Assembly (NCBI GenBank): GCA_039105265.1
Contig: JAPFFF010000020.1
Location: 124,001-188,000 of the forward strand
Direction: 5' to 3'
Origin: Tritrichomonas musculus
Lineage: Eukaryota > Parabasalia > Tritrichomonadida > Tritrichomonadidae
Length of the DNA: 64,000 nucleotides
Part shown: positions 22,291 through 32,770 of the stretch, piece by piece
How positions within the stretch are numbered: the first letter of the stretch is position 1
Layout of the letters: each line of letters opens with the position of its first letter
Notes under the pieces: model-generated
What the model saw: only the letters and a program-made list of their open reading frames with translations
Told to the model about the DNA's origin: nothing
Databases searched by the model: none
Made by a program: the position numbers and the translations under genes

Positions 22291-23448
22291 TTAATGTGTA
22301 ATTTTAGAATTGATGTCAATGGTAAATTCTGATAAATAAAGTTCAACAAGTGTGTAATAATCTAGTTCACATAAATAATGAAGCATGTTTTTGTATTTCA
22401 TGTTTGTTGGGAAAAAACAATAATTGTGAGATTCAACTGCATATCGATAAAGATTGTGATTATAGTCGTTTTTAATGTTAATTTGTAGATCTTTTTCTGT
22501 CATTAAATTATCAATGATGTAGTTCGAAATTTCGTTGTGATGACATTTAATCGATTCTTTAAGAATTTCTTCATAATCATTATCTGGTGGTGAAACATGA
22601 TTGTCTTCAAGATATTTGATCAGTTCTGCATTACAACTGTGAATTCCATAAATCCACATCGATGGCATTAGTTCAACTCCTTTCTTTTCAATGTATTTAA
22701 TGATGTCATTCGAACCATAAAATGATGCATATTCAATCAGTTTAATACTTGAACTAAATATCAAAATGTGATTTGTTTCAAAAATTGATTTTTTAATTTC
22801 AATTTCGAGTGATAAATTTCTTTGTTCTGTAAATCTGATGAATTCTTTGATTTCGTTATTTCGAATCAGTTCACACAAACAATCATCATTCAATCCTTCT
22901 CGTCGTTTTTCATAGAATTTGGATTCAATTTCCTTGTTCATTCGTTCAATAAATTTCTCGTCTTTTAAACATTTATTCTTCCTGCCATATGTTTCAATGT
23001 TTTCTTTTGTGAGAAACGGTTTGATTTCTGGTTGAAAATATTCACAATAACTTATGCTGAAATATTCCGAACTCGTAATTATTGAAAAAATGGATTCATC
23101 AATTATCATCATTTTTTCTTCAAGAAGAAATAGAAGAATTCGCTTGTTATCTTTGAAAATGTCGAATATTTCAAAATTTGGAAAATATTTTAGAATATCT
23201 TTTTTCAAATACCTCAAAATTTGTTCAAGTTTAGAAATAAAATTCGGAACACGTTTATGATGGCTTCCGACGTTGTTTAAAAGCTGTAATAATGCTTTAA
23301 ATTTATATTTATCGTTAGTTATTTGGTCAGACGTGATTAACTCAATGAAATTTTCATATTTGTCATCTGCAGCTGTTTCATCTTCAAGGAAATCCAGAAG
23401 ATTGCTCTGAATACTTTTCATTTTCCCAACAAATTCTTCAACACTCAT
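22291..23448 (-). CDS. Gene C: DUF3447 protein
   Basis: An intact frame of 385 residues from ATG at 23448, with the complete DUF3447 block. It has the helical N-terminus MSVEEFVGKMKSIQS, HKRVPNFISKLEQIL, RILLFLLEEKMMIIDESIFS, then EKRREGLNDDCLCEL and IKCHHNEISNYIIDNL. It stops after DINSKITH, at the start of the ankyrin tail. It is a tandem duplicate of gene B about 2.7 kb away, nearly identical over 1.2 kb, and keeps the Glu codon that is a stop in gene B. Residues after SIFETN (HILIFSSSIK) replace QLLTGKYKIS of gene B. Function unknown; probably a cytoplasmic protein-interaction scaffold, as inferred for ankyrin-type proteins. Confidence 0.8.
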   Translation of the reverse strand: MSVEEFVGKMKSIQSNLLDFLEDETAADDKYENFIELITSDQITNDKYKFKALLQLLNNVGSHHKRVPNFISKLEQILRYLKKDILKYFPNFEIFDIFKDNKRILLFLLEEKMMIIDESIFSIITSSEYFSISYCEYFQPEIKPFLTKENIETYGRKNKCLKDEKFIERMNKEIESKFYEKRREGLNDDCLCELIRNNEIKEFIRFTEQRNLSLEIEIKKSIFETNHILIFSSSIKLIEYASFYGSNDIIKYIEKKGVELMPSMWIYGIHSCNAELIKYLEDNHVSPPDNDYEEILKESIKCHHNEISNYIIDNLMTEKDLQINIKNDYNHNLYRYAVESHNYCFFPTNMKYKNMLHYLCELDYYTLVELYLSEFTIDINSKITH

Positions 23449-23453
23449 TTTAC

Positions 23454-23459
23454 TAATGA
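23454..23459 (-). promoter_or_regulatory. Initiator-like TCATTA of gene C
   Basis: The same TCATTAGTAAAATG context as gene B; supports the ATG at 23448. Confidence 0.5.
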
Positions 23460-23567
23460 ACAATATTAAATATGAAATGTGATATGAAAACAATTAATTT
23501 ATTAAATTTTAGGTGAGAAAAGAATCAAAAAGAAACTTTCTAAATTAGCACTATGTTTTATTTATTT

Positions 23568-23726
23568 CTACAAAAACTGATATAAAACAAGGTTTGCAAA
23601 AAAGCTAGGTTTATGGAAATTGAGTTCCCTCCTACAATGTTTCTTTACAAGAGCATTAGAATCTAGCCAACCTTCTTCTCGGTTGCCAGTTTTTGTGTCA
23701 CTCTTATCGATGCTGTTCTTCATCAT
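23568..23726 (-). CDS. Small unrecognised ORF in a GC-richer island
   Basis: A 52-residue frame from the second of two ATGs (MMKNSIDKSDTKTGNREEGW at the start), stop TAG at 23568-23570. The surrounding 150 bases are clearly richer in G+C than the AT-rich context, which is why I list it. I do not recognise the product. It may be a fragment of a larger gene copied here. Confidence 0.25.
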   Translation of the reverse strand: MMKNSIDKSDTKTGNREEGWLDSNALVKKHCRRELNFHKPSFFANLVLYQFL

Positions 23727-23995
23727 GCAGAATTATGGTCTCAATCAAAAGCAAGGCCTAAGCTGATTTATAAGATCAGGTAAAAACTTTGTATAATTTT
23801 ATCCTTTGTTTGCTTAAGACAAAAAAAGGATTAATCATCATTGGTTCGATTGATATATTTTATTTGAGGACACATAAAATAAGATTTAGAATTTATAAAA
23901 ATAACAAAAACAGAAAAATGAAAACAAAGTTAAAAAAATCACCCAACAATTGGATATATTTTAATCAGTAGAAATGCCAAAAAAATTATCAGTTG

Positions 23996-24823
23996 CTAAA
24001 GGTATTGAATGTGGGAATTACAATCCTCAAAATGATTATTATCTGAAAACTGATAAAATAGCAAATAAATAGTATCAATGAATGTGGGAATTTCTTCTTT
24101 TGACTTTATTATTTCTGTCTTGTTTTCGCTGACTTTCATTCCATAATACTCTAATTTTGTTTCTTGATTAATCATTACCAGAACTGGAACCATATTTTTA
24201 GCCCCGATGATAAATGATATTACATAATAGTCTTGATTTTCTACATTCATAAAATTATTTGCTCTTTTTAGGCATTTTTTATATATGCCAGGATGTGAAT
24301 TTTTTATAAGATCAAGGTTCTTTAGCATTTTTGTACCTAAAACCTGACATGGGTAGTCAAAATTAGATGGTATACCTTCTGAATGAAATATTACTGGCCT
24401 GTACATGTGAAAAAATTGTTTTTCTACTATTTCAATGATTTTTTCACGTTTTGCCTCTTCTTCATCTAAATTAAAAAAATCAATTTTTCTCGGAAAAGCA
24501 ATAATCCTTTCTATTTTTATTAGTTCTTTACCTAACATTTTTGGATCTGACGAAAATTTATCTTTAATAAATTTTAGAAAACAATTATCTTTAACTTGCA
24601 ATTTTAACATTTCAGTAAGTTTTTGATTGCATAATGCAGTAATTAATAATTCGAAAAAACTTGAACAAGGATATAATATGAAATAATTCATCAAATAATA
24701 TTGGTGTTGGTCTTTATCAGCATTTTCAACATTTTGTAAATGAAATATGTCATCATCATCATCTATATCATCATCTATATCATCATCTATATCATCATCT
24801 ATATCATAATCTATATCATCCAT
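23996..24823 (-). CDS. Unknown protein with Asp/Ile repeat N-terminus
   Basis: A 275-residue frame from the ATG at 24823. The first 25 residues are a (DDID)n run encoded by a GATGATATA microsatellite (about 24745-24823). The rest is a mixed alpha/beta sequence with an FFELLITALCNQKLTEMLKL helix and IKIERIIAFPRKIDFFNLDE. Further on are VIFHSEGIPSNFDYPCQVLG and a VISFIIGAKNMVPVLVMINQ beta-strand-like block. No domain is recognised. There are no breaks. No signal peptide or membrane segment is convincing. The start was set at the last ATG before the acidic run because the upstream extension has no ATG and reads through poly-Lys. Confidence 0.6.
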   Translation of the reverse strand: MDDIDYDIDDDIDDDIDDDIDDDDDIFHLQNVENADKDQHQYYLMNYFILYPCSSFFELLITALCNQKLTEMLKLQVKDNCFLKFIKDKFSSDPKMLGKELIKIERIIAFPRKIDFFNLDEEEAKREKIIEIVEKQFFHMYRPVIFHSEGIPSNFDYPCQVLGTKMLKNLDLIKNSHPGIYKKCLKRANNFMNVENQDYYVISFIIGAKNMVPVLVMINQETKLEYYGMKVSENKTEIIKSKEEIPTFIDTIYLLFYQFSDNNHFEDCNSHIQYL

Positions 24824-24829
24824 CTTTTT

Positions 24830-25262
24830 TTTTTTTTTGGGGAAAAAATAATAAAATTTTATCACATCATGGAAAATTTTAAAATAGGCCGAAAAAGTTT
24901 ATGGTGGAAAAAAAATAAAAATATTTCAGCATTTGCATATTTATTTAAAATGTGAAGGAATTGCAAATCTATTAAGTTTTGTAAATTCAAATGCATTGTT
25001 TTCAATTATCTGAAGATCTGATTTTTCTGCAACATATAACTATACTTTTTTTAGTGACATGAGGTTTAAGCGTAAAACTGCGAATCCATATTATATTTTA
25101 TATATATATACAATTTATTTTTGCAATTGGTAACTAAGGACTATTTTGCGATTTATTTTAATGAATAATAAACGGGAAATCAAAACACAGACGATTTATA
25201 CATTAATTTGACCTAATTTTGACCTAAAACTTTATGAAAAGTTGCTTAACTTATTAATTTTA
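24830..25262. other. Intergenic, no gene recognised
   Basis: About 430 bases of AT-rich DNA between the acidic protein gene and a tiny foldback element. No open frame of note. Confidence 0.45.
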
Positions 25263-25348
25263 GGGCAGCGACAAATGTCCCTACTTCACCTCACAAATTT
25301 AATAGCCGTTAAAAATGACCGTTAAAGTAGGGACATTTGTAATTTCCC
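25263..25348. mobile_element. 86-bp foldback insertion with 9-base target duplication
   Basis: The insert starts GGGCAGCGACAAATGTCCCT and ends with a matching inverted arm (AAGTAGGGACATTTGT). The inner 17 bases of the arms pair perfectly around a loop of about 41 bases. TTAATTTTA lies on both sides (25254-25262 and 25349-25357), a perfect 9-base duplication. Nine-base duplications are typical of Mutator-like and some Merlin elements. This is one of the shortest MITE-like inserts in the window. Confidence 0.75.
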
Positions 25349-25386
25349 TTAATTTTATAGACCAAAAAACTAAAGATAATTGTGTT

Positions 25387-27225
25387 TTATTTATATATGA
25401 CATGAACATTATTTCTAATTCCTAAATTATCTATTTGCTGTGCTGCAGGAATTGTCAATTTTACTAATGAATAGCATTTATAGAAAGCATTACTTCCTAT
25501 CTCAAGTTCTTCAGCCTGTATTTGTATCTCCTTAAGAGACGAGCACTCAGCGAAGGCAAGCTTTCCGATTGAAATTGTATTTGAAATAATTTCCAGTTTT
25601 TCAAGCGAAACTGGTTCGTGAAAAGCTGAGTCTTCAATCACTTTCACAGAAATTGGAATAGAAAGTTTTTCCAAAGACGCACAGGAAGCAAATGCGCACT
25701 TTTTAATGCAAGTTACGAACTTAGGAAGAATGAATTCCTCGAGAGACGAACATTGAAAGAACGAGAAAGCTTCAATTGAAGTCAAAACATCTGGAAATGA
25801 GAACTTTTTCAATGAATAGCATCCATTGAATGCATATTCACCAATCGATAACAAATAAGAATGAATGTTAATTGTCTCTAACGATGAGCATTCATAGAAC
25901 GTGTAGCTTTTAATTTCCTTCACTGATGACGGGATTGTAATTTGCTTGAGTGAAGAACAGTCGTAAAAAGCTCCTTCGCCAATTGTTGCAACGGATTCAG
26001 GCATTTCTATTAACTTTAGTTGTCTGCATCCCTTAAATGCATTGGACTCAATTTCAGTGACGGTTGGTGGCAGTTTAATTTCAGTCAATGATTTGCAATT
26101 CACAAATGTATTCATACAAATTTTGGTCAATTTTTGAGGCAGTAAAATATGCTCCAAATTCAGGCACGATAAAAATGAATTTTCACCAATCATTGTTATT
26201 GATGATGGCAACTCAATCCTTGTTAAACTGATGCATTCCTTGAAAGCGTAACCGCCAATTATACCTAATTGAACGTTTGAATTTTCATCTTTCTTAATCT
26301 CTACTTTTTCTTCTTCGTTTTCATCATCTGCCTTTTCAGGTAGGATTGCCAACTCAAGACTGAAATCAGATGAATTTGTTGAATTTGCTTCTTCAATTAA
26401 ATTTCCATTATCATTTTGATTTTCGCACGAAAGCAAAACTTCAGTTAGGCTTATGCAGCCAAAGAAGGCTTGATAATCAATCTTCCTCAAGTTTGGAGGA
26501 ATGATTACTTTCTCCAACGACTTGCATTCTCTGAATGCAAAAGCACCAATTGATGCCACTGAAGATGGAATTTCAATGCTGGTCAGCAATGAGCAGCCAT
26601 CGAAAGAATGGGAGCCAATCGATGTAATTGTATTTGGAAGAGTCACTTTTTCAAGGTATCTGCAATACTGGAATGTGCTTTTGCTATTTTCGTGAGTCTC
26701 TTTGGTATCTCAATCATATTTAGATGAGAACCAAAGAAATAACCTTCAGTTATCTGAATTTCCTTTCGATTTAACAAAATATTAGCAATGTCATTGTTAC
26801 CTTTATCTAATGAAATACGTAATGGAGTTGAATTAAAATAAAAAAAAATTTGGAATTTCATTCAAAAAAATTTTTTTGAATTTAAAACTAATCTTCGATT
26901 AATATCAATATTACCTGCTTTCAAAAGTAATTTAACAAGTGTAATGTAGTTGAGCTTGTATAAGTAATAAAACCAGAAATCATTATTGATATTCTGTGGG
27001 AAATACTCCAAATTGTAATACTTAAGGCCAGCTAGCTGAATATTTCGATTGTTTTCAGGATTTTGAATGAAGTTGTTGTAGAAATATTCTGAGATTTCTA
27101 AATGATGACATTTAATAGATACTATTAAAATTTGTTCATATGATTCTGGATTGATTTTATTTTCTTCTATAAGATGAATTAATTCTGGATTTCGGCCATG
27201 AATTGCATATGGACATACAATCAGA
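25387..27225 (-). pseudogene. DUF3447-ankyrin-LRR fusion, 5'-truncated and frameshifted
   Basis: Reading the minus strand from about 27225, there is the back half of a DUF3447 region (YAIHGRNPELIHLI, then VSIKCHHLEISEYFYNN), then LLKAGNIDIN. A TGA just before 26861 is followed by an ankyrin repeat (STPLRISLDKGNNDIANILL). After one further frameshift near 26690 comes a long BspA-like LRR region of about 419 codons (25387-26646), with repeats such as IPSSVKEIKSYTFYECSSLE. An acidic insert (DENEEEKVEIKKDE) splits the LRRs. The N-terminal half of DUF3447 is absent and the sequence beyond 27225 is unrelated, so the gene has lost its front end. The apparent LRR start is a GTG within the repeat, not a real start. 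Confidence 0.75.
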
Positions 27226-27463
27226 ATTATTTATGAATCAAAAAAATACAAATATGATCAATACTCATTTTAAAGAACATTTGTAACCTAGGCTTTAAAT
27301 GGTCGGAGTGGTTAGACAAAGTTTAGGCTGGCATCTGGCCATTGGACACTTTATTACAATCTTGGATATACCTTTTAATTTTCATGAGACTTTTGAATGC
27401 ATATTTCTTTTGACCATTTATATCGCTCCAAATTTATATTGAATTTTATTTATTTATTTAAAA
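27226..27463. other. Breakpoint-flanking spacer
   Basis: Lies between the truncated DUF3447 region and a multi-arm palindrome. The stretch near 27300 (GGTCGGAGTGGTTAGAC) is faintly tRNA-like but lacks a B box and pairing arms. Nothing else was found. Confidence 0.4.
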
Positions 27464-27619
27464 AAATAAATGAAGTAGCTTTTTGAAAGGCTGCGCCTTT
27501 CAAAAAGCTACTTCAATTATTTTAGTTCTCTGTTTTACAACTTTTTGAGTGTTTTTTATTAAATAAAAAAGTTGTACCTAGAGAATTAAAAAATAAATGA
27601 AGTAGCTTTTTGAAAGGTG
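27464..27619. repeat. Compound palindrome (three arms)
   Basis: GAAGTAGCTTTTTGAAAGGC pairs with its inverse at once (27472-27514, 3-base loop). The second arm continues through TTAGTTCTCT and ACAACTTTTT and pairs again with AAAAAGTTGT, AGAGAATTAAAA and a third GAAGTAGCTTTTTGAAAGG ending at 27619. The first and third arms are therefore direct copies around a larger hairpin. This looks like a foldback element that has duplicated one arm. Confidence 0.8.
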
Positions 27620-27734
27620 TAGCCAATTTCTGTTGAAAATTTATTTTCACACGAAGAAATTTCTTTTAATTTCAGTCGTATATTGAAAAAGTTGTTCTGA
27701 CATATTAACTTTTTGTGTAATATTTAAAACGAAA

Positions 27735-28931
27735 TTAAATAATATTAAAATGAGTGTAAAATGAATGAGGAAGTGTGTAAAATGAGAATTCTTTTGATAC
27801 ATTAAAGAATGACTTCTTATTCACTTGAATTTTCTTTGCATTTGGACAAGAAAACAAGCAAAGGCTCACACAATGGCAGAAAGACAAATGACACAATTCA
27901 ATCTCATCTCCAAGCAATTCTACACTTTGCAAATGGCGGCATTTCAAAAATGCATCACTATCAATCAATTTGATATTATATGGAATTGCTATTCTATTCA
28001 AGGATGTTTCAGAAAAAGCATTATATCCTATTTTTTGCAGCAATGAATTTGATGGAATTGTTATTTCTTTCAATTTTCTGCACAATGCAAATGAACTAGA
28101 TTTAATTTCAACAACTTGCGAAGGAATCGTCATTTTCTCGAGATTTAAGCCAGCAAATGAATCAGGCTCAATTGACTGGAGTTCAGAATTTGAATGGAAA
28201 TCAACAGTTTTAAGAGATTTACATAATGAAAATGCAAAGTTTTCAATTGATTTCACTTTTGAGGGTATTTTGATCGTCTTTAGAAAGCAACAAAAAAATG
28301 TGTATATATTGATCTTTTTAAGCTTTGAATTAATTGGAAATTCAACAATTTCGAGGTCATTACACTGTGAAAAGGCAAAATTATCAATTAACTCGACATT
28401 TGATGGAATTGAAATTCGATTGATTGAACAATCTGAAAAGGCATATGCTCCAATTGTTTTGAGTTGAGAATCTGGGTGAAATTCGATTGTTACAAGTTTA
28501 TTGCAGTGAGCAAAAGCAAAATCACAAATTTCCGTAATACTTTGTGGAACAATGATTTTGGAAATTGAAGTAAAATAAAAAGAATTCTTCGGGAAAACTC
28601 TGATTCTTGAATTTGGCAAGAATTCGACATCTGTAAGGTTTTTGCATAAATTAAAAATGTATTCTCCTATTTTAGCCACACTTGGTGGGATAATTATCTT
28701 TGTTAAAGAAGAATTGGCAAATGCATATTCACCAATTATTTTGAGCTGTGAATCATTTGAAAATATTATTGATTTTATATTATGATCATCACTGAATGCA
28801 CTTCGATTAATTTTTATAATTACATACTTCTTGTTATTGATATCAATTGAGTTCGAGACAAATAAATCATTTATTATGTCTAATGGATAAATTATTATTG
28901 CAGTAGAATTTGAATCAACAACATTATACTT
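27735..28931 (-). CDS. BspA-like leucine-rich repeat protein, start not found
   Basis: The open frame of about 398 codons contains about 14 TpLRR units. They alternate two sub-types, one like CNKLVTIEFHPDSQLKTIGA with a Asn/Ser-Gln-Leu strand, and one like SINRISIPSNVELIDNFAFS. It ends in a Phe/His-rich tail (SFYTLPHSFYTHFNII). The frame extends upstream past the non-ATG position at 28679 to a TAA at 28932-28934, without any ATG, so the start is missing, lies in another frame, or is supplied by splicing. TpLRR proteins are a large trichomonad family with suggested roles in surface adhesion. There is no signal peptide or C-terminal membrane segment here. No internal stop. Confidence 0.65.
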   Translation of the reverse strand, partial: KYNVVDSNSTAIIIYPLDIINDLFVSNSIDINNKKYVIIKINRSAFSDDHNIKSIIFSNDSQLKIIGEYAFANSSLTKIIIPPSVAKIGEYIFNLCKNLTDVEFLPNSRIRVFPKNSFYFTSISKIIVPQSITEICDFAFAHCNKLVTIEFHPDSQLKTIGAYAFSDCSINRISIPSNVELIDNFAFSQCNDLEIVEFPINSKLKKINIYTFFCCFLKTIKIPSKVKSIENFAFSLCKSLKTVDFHSNSELQSIEPDSFAGLNLEKMTIPSQVVEIKSSSFALCRKLKEITIPSNSLLQKIGYNAFSETSLNRIAIPYNIKLIDSDAFLKCRHLQSVELLGDEIELCHLSFCHCVSLCLFSCPNAKKIQVNKKSFFNVSKEFSFYTLPHSFYTHFNII

Positions 28932-29078
28932 TTATTTTGTGAGTATAGGAAACAATATATCAATTTCTGCTAATCAATCTTATTTTGGAAATTATCTGAT
29001 TGTTCAAAATTATTTTAAATAATAATAAAAAAATTTAAATCTTATAGGTATTATCATTTATTTTAATAACAAATATAT

Positions 29079-29651
29079 TTAGCAAAACAAAGAATCATAA
29101 TAAATTGGATTTTCATTGTTGACCTTTGGATATTCTAACATCGAATTAGAATATTTGTCATTTTCTTCGTTGATTTTGGAATATTTGTTGGTATTTGAAT
29201 GCATTATTTTCATGTTCTTTTGCTTGTTGTTGTCTTTATTGTTCACTTTGAATGTTGGAAATGCACTTGTAAGAGAGAATTGTATTTGCATTTCGCCAAA
29301 GATTCGTCTTTTCTTTGAAGATGTTTGGAGTGGTTCATATATATTCATTGTTTTCATTTCTGCATTATTGCAATCTTTTTTTGGAAGTTCTTTTGAACTG
29401 ATTGTTGCAGACGCAATAATTGGAATATCCAAAAATCCAACTTTCCTGAAAACAATAACAATCTTTTGAGTTTTATTTGTGATATTTACTGTGAAGAAAT
29501 GATGAACAAAGGACATTTGTTTTGCTTCAGTAATAAAAGCTTCCTTGTAATTTTCTGGGAATGTAGTAATACTCACACGAACTTTATCATTTCCATTGAC
29601 GATGTTAGAGTTCAATTTGAATGATTTGAGATGAATGTTTAATCCAAACAT
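29079..29651 (-). CDS. Small protein, possible C2-like beta-sandwich
   Basis: The frame from ATG at 29651 encodes 190 residues. MFGLNIHLKSFKLNSN opens like a beta-strand, followed by alternating hydrophobic strands (FFTVNITNKTQKIVIVFRKV and DIPIIASATISSKELPK). The pattern is reminiscent of the short C2-like proteins of trichomonads. The C-terminal 60 residues are Asn/Lys/Tyr-rich and look disordered. The upstream in-frame ATG at 29693 was rejected because a TCATTTTTA initiator-like motif lies directly before 29651. The C2 assignment is weak: I see no calcium-binding Asp cluster. Confidence 0.5.
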   Translation of the reverse strand: MFGLNIHLKSFKLNSNIVNGNDKVRVSITTFPENYKEAFITEAKQMSFVHHFFTVNITNKTQKIVIVFRKVGFLDIPIIASATISSKELPKKDCNNAEMKTMNIYEPLQTSSKKRRIFGEMQIQFSLTSAFPTFKVNNKDNNKQKNMKIMHSNTNKYSKINEENDKYSNSMLEYPKVNNENPIYYDSLFC

Positions 29652-29656
29652 TTTAA

Positions 29657-29662
29657 AAATGA
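29657..29662 (-). promoter_or_regulatory. Initiator-like TCATTT
   Basis: TCATTTTTAAAATG on the minus strand sets the motif a few bases upstream of the ATG at 29651, the trichomonad arrangement. Confidence 0.5.
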
Positions 29663-29693
29663 TATAAAAGAATTCATTTATTTTTTCCTTCAA

Positions 29694-30142
29694 TAATTTG
29701 TGAACTTTTATTTTTTTGTTAACAAATTATTTTCTGATAAATTGAGAATAATAACTTATATTCAGATTATTTAAAAAATAAATCAATTAAATTATTCAAA
29801 AAGATTGAATGTAAACTCAGAAAAATATAAAAATATAAACTTTTCAAATATAATTCATTATATCCCCCAAAAAAGAATAATCCTCATTTTTTCCCTACAG
29901 TTTATTATTATCAAATATTTAAAAACTTAGAAAAGGATATTTTTGATATTTAAGTTATTGAAAACAAAAGAGTATTGTATTGGTATCCAAAATCTTTCTT
30001 AATTTATTGAAGCAAATCAATTAATAATACTATATGAATATTTAATATTATTTTTAATATCTATGTAATCAAAATACTACTAGATTATTTTATATTTATT
30101 AAGATATTTAAATTTTAATAAAAAGTTAAAATAGTTATAAAC
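29694..30142. other. Divergent intergenic region
   Basis: About 450 bases between two divergent genes; very AT-rich, no gene or repeat recognised. TTAAAATAGTTATAAACATG precedes the next start. Confidence 0.45.
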
Positions 30143-32181
30143 ATGATTAAAGCTTTTCTGGAACAAAAGAAGACAACACAAAGTTATATTCTCGAATTTA
30201 TAGAAAATGAGATAGATTCTGAAGAAAATTATGAAAAGTTAATTCGGTTTATAAAAGCTCAAAATATTATTAAAGATACAGAAAATTTACTAGCGATTCT
30301 GTATTTGATATTAGCCATTTCGAATAACCATTATCGATCTTCAACTTTTTTCAACAAAATAGAAAAGATTCTTCTTTATTTTAAAGAAATAATAACCAAA
30401 AATTTTTCAAACGATTTCATTTACATTTTTTTCCAGGAAAACAAGCGACTTCTTCTTTTTTTAATTGAAGAACATATATTAATAATTGATAAGAACATTG
30501 CAACCAAGATATCTCTTAAAAATTTGGATTATTCTTCTTATTTATTTCCAGAAATAAATTATTTTTTGACACTTGCAGCCAAAAAGAAAATTCAAAGGCA
30601 TTTCAACAATGAAAATTTTGAAGAGAAAAGAAAAGAAGGAGTCAATGATGACCATTTAAGTCAAATAATACGAAATGATTCAATTGAAGAATTAATCACA
30701 TATTTAAATAAAGAACAGTTGTCATTTTCAGCGATTATAAAAACGTCGATTTTTGAAACAAATTCTTTTTTAATTGAAAACAAAAAAGATTTGTCATTAA
30801 TTAAGTATGCTGCTTTTTATGGATCAATTCAAGTCTTCAAATATTTGCATTTAAATGGAGCTATCTTAGATCAATCAATTTGGCTATATTCAATTCATAG
30901 TAACAATCCAGAATTGATTTATTATCTTCATGATGAAATAAAGTTTCTATGTACAAATGGAACTTTAAAGAAGATGTTTGAAGAATCGTTAAAATGTCAT
31001 CATAATGAAATGGCCAATTATATTTTAAACAATTATCTTTCAAATGATGAAGATGAAGATGATGATGAATATATTTTTAAATACTACAATTTTCAATTTT
31101 TTCCTTTTTACCTAAGGAAAGGCCATGTGTTTTACTATTTGTGCAAATACAACTATATTAGTTTGGTTGATATTTTATTAAAAAACTATAAAATTAATAT
31201 AAATAGAATAACAGAAGATGAAATACAAGAAATTTTATTTTTATTGATTTAAATAAGACTCCATTAAGCATTGCAATAGAGAAAGCAAACATTGAAATCG
31301 TTGAAAAATTATTGATGCAAGAGAAAAAAGATCTTGTTGAATATGTCTTCAAAGGAGCTAATTTTTTGAATGAAGTATGCATTCCTAATTCTGTTAAAAT
31401 AATCAGTTCGTTAGCATTTTGTGGATTTTCTTCACTTTTGGAAGTTGTAATTCCTCCTTCGGTTAGAATAATTAAAAGAGGCGCATTTAAAAATTGTTCA
31501 AAATTAAAAAAAGTGCAAATGAATAAAAATATTTCCAAAATTGAAGATTATGCATTTTATAAATGCACTTCATTGATTCAAATAGCAATTCCTTCATCAT
31601 GCATTTATATTGGTGAATCTGTCTTTAAAGAATGCACTTCGATAAATAGAATTGATATTTCAAAAACATCATTGTTGAGTGAAATTAAGGCTTACACTTT
31701 CAATGACTGTAAATATCTTATTCAAATAACAATTCCTTTTCAATTAACAAAAATAGGAAAAGGCGCTTTCAGTGGATGTTTATCTCTTGATTTAATAGAA
31801 ATTCCTTCTTCTGTTACTTCTATCGAGGAAAATGCTTTTAGTGGTTGTTCATCGTTAACCAAAATATTGATTCCTTCTTCATTATCTAAAATTTCTGCAT
31901 ACACTTTTTCATTGTGCAAATCTTTGAAAAGAATAAAATTCTCTAGGCCTTCACAAATAAAAGTAATTGATGAAAGTGCATTCAGAGGTTGTTCTAAATT
32001 ATCTAAAATAAGAATTCCATCGTTGGTTTCATCAATTGGCGATTATGCTTTTAAAGGTTGCTCATCTTTAAAGAAAATTGTGCTTCCACCTTCATTAGAG
32101 TTTATTGGTGAATGTGCTTTCAAAGATTGCACTTCATTAAGGAATAATCCAAGTGAAAAAATATCAAAGAATAAAAAATAA
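30143..32181 (+). pseudogene. DUF3447-ankyrin-LRR fusion with one frameshift
   Basis: ATG at 30143 opens a 369-codon DUF3447 region (SNNHYRSSTFFNKIEKILLY, NKRLLLFLIEEHILI, EEKRKEGVNDDHLSQIIR, SLKCHHNEMANYILNNYL). It ends at TAA 31250-31252. Shifted by one base, the reading continues at once: DLNKTPLSIAIEKANIEIVE is an ankyrin repeat. It leads into about 11 TpLRR units (for example VIPPSVRIIKRGAFKNCSKL) to the stop at 32181. The continuity of domain order shows one ancestral gene. The break falls at the DUF3447/ankyrin boundary, as in the related genes at 5.1 and 25.4 kb. No GT occurs near the break, so a standard intron does not explain it. Confidence 0.8.
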
Positions 32182-32344
32182 AGCGTCCACTAAATATATA
32201 AACAAAGTCTTAAAAAAATGCTGATAAATAAATTTTAACTTTTTGATATAAAATAAAAGATCCTATATTATTTTTAGTTTTTTTTTTTTTTTTTTAATAT
32301 CTCGCCACAAAAGAAAACTTGAATTTAATAGTCATCATATAATT

Positions 32345-32500
32345 AATCAACTAAAAATGATAATTCGTCGTTGCTGCAAATATCTGCTGATTCTCTTCCC
32401 TGATCATCAGTCTCATTAATATCAATATTCTTGTTCTTCAACAATAATTTCACAATATTAATGTTGCCATTTTCGCTTCAATATGTAATGTTGTTTCTTC
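32345..32500 (-). pseudogene. Ankyrin C-terminal fragment
   Basis: NEETTLHIEA shifts frame into NGNINIVKLLLKNKNIDIN and ends ELSFLVD with a stop near 32352. It is a short relic of an ankyrin protein tail, with one frameshift. Confidence 0.5.
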
Positions 32501-32524
32501 ATTATCTTCTTTAATTCTTTTTTA

Positions 32525-32770
32525 TCATTCCAATGCATCCAGTGAATTTGCAGAGTACACCACTTGAGATGCTTATATTAATTGCCATTGCTTTTTCGCT
32601 TTCTGAAACATTTTTTTTGTTCAACTGCCTTTAGCATGCTAAAAGCAAAAATGTGTATTGTTGCAATATTTCGTCCTTGAGAACAAGGAAAACAATTGGA
32701 GCCCCTGCTAATTTGACATTCAGAATTGGTAAAGGAGAAACCATGAAGTCATTACTTTGCATTCTATTCC
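32525..32770 (-). pseudogene. Possible von Willebrand A / VIT-type protein fragment
   Basis: The minus strand encodes VSPLPILNVKLAGAPIVFLV and, after a stop, SEKAMAINISISSGVLCKFT followed by GCIGM. The second piece resembles the helix-strand block (SLKYGVLSKYTSFVGV) that closes vWA/VIT proteins. It runs straight into the ankyrin fragment, suggesting mosaic debris. Family assignment is tentative. Confidence 0.25.

Noticed and set aside
27295-27380. tRNA gene suggested by GGTCGGAGTGGTTAGAC
   Set aside because: No B box, no T arm and no pairing acceptor stem nearby; only an A-box-like string.
27825-28467. Plus-strand ORFs opposite the LRR gene
   Set aside because: Antisense shadows of the LRR repeats; no start context.
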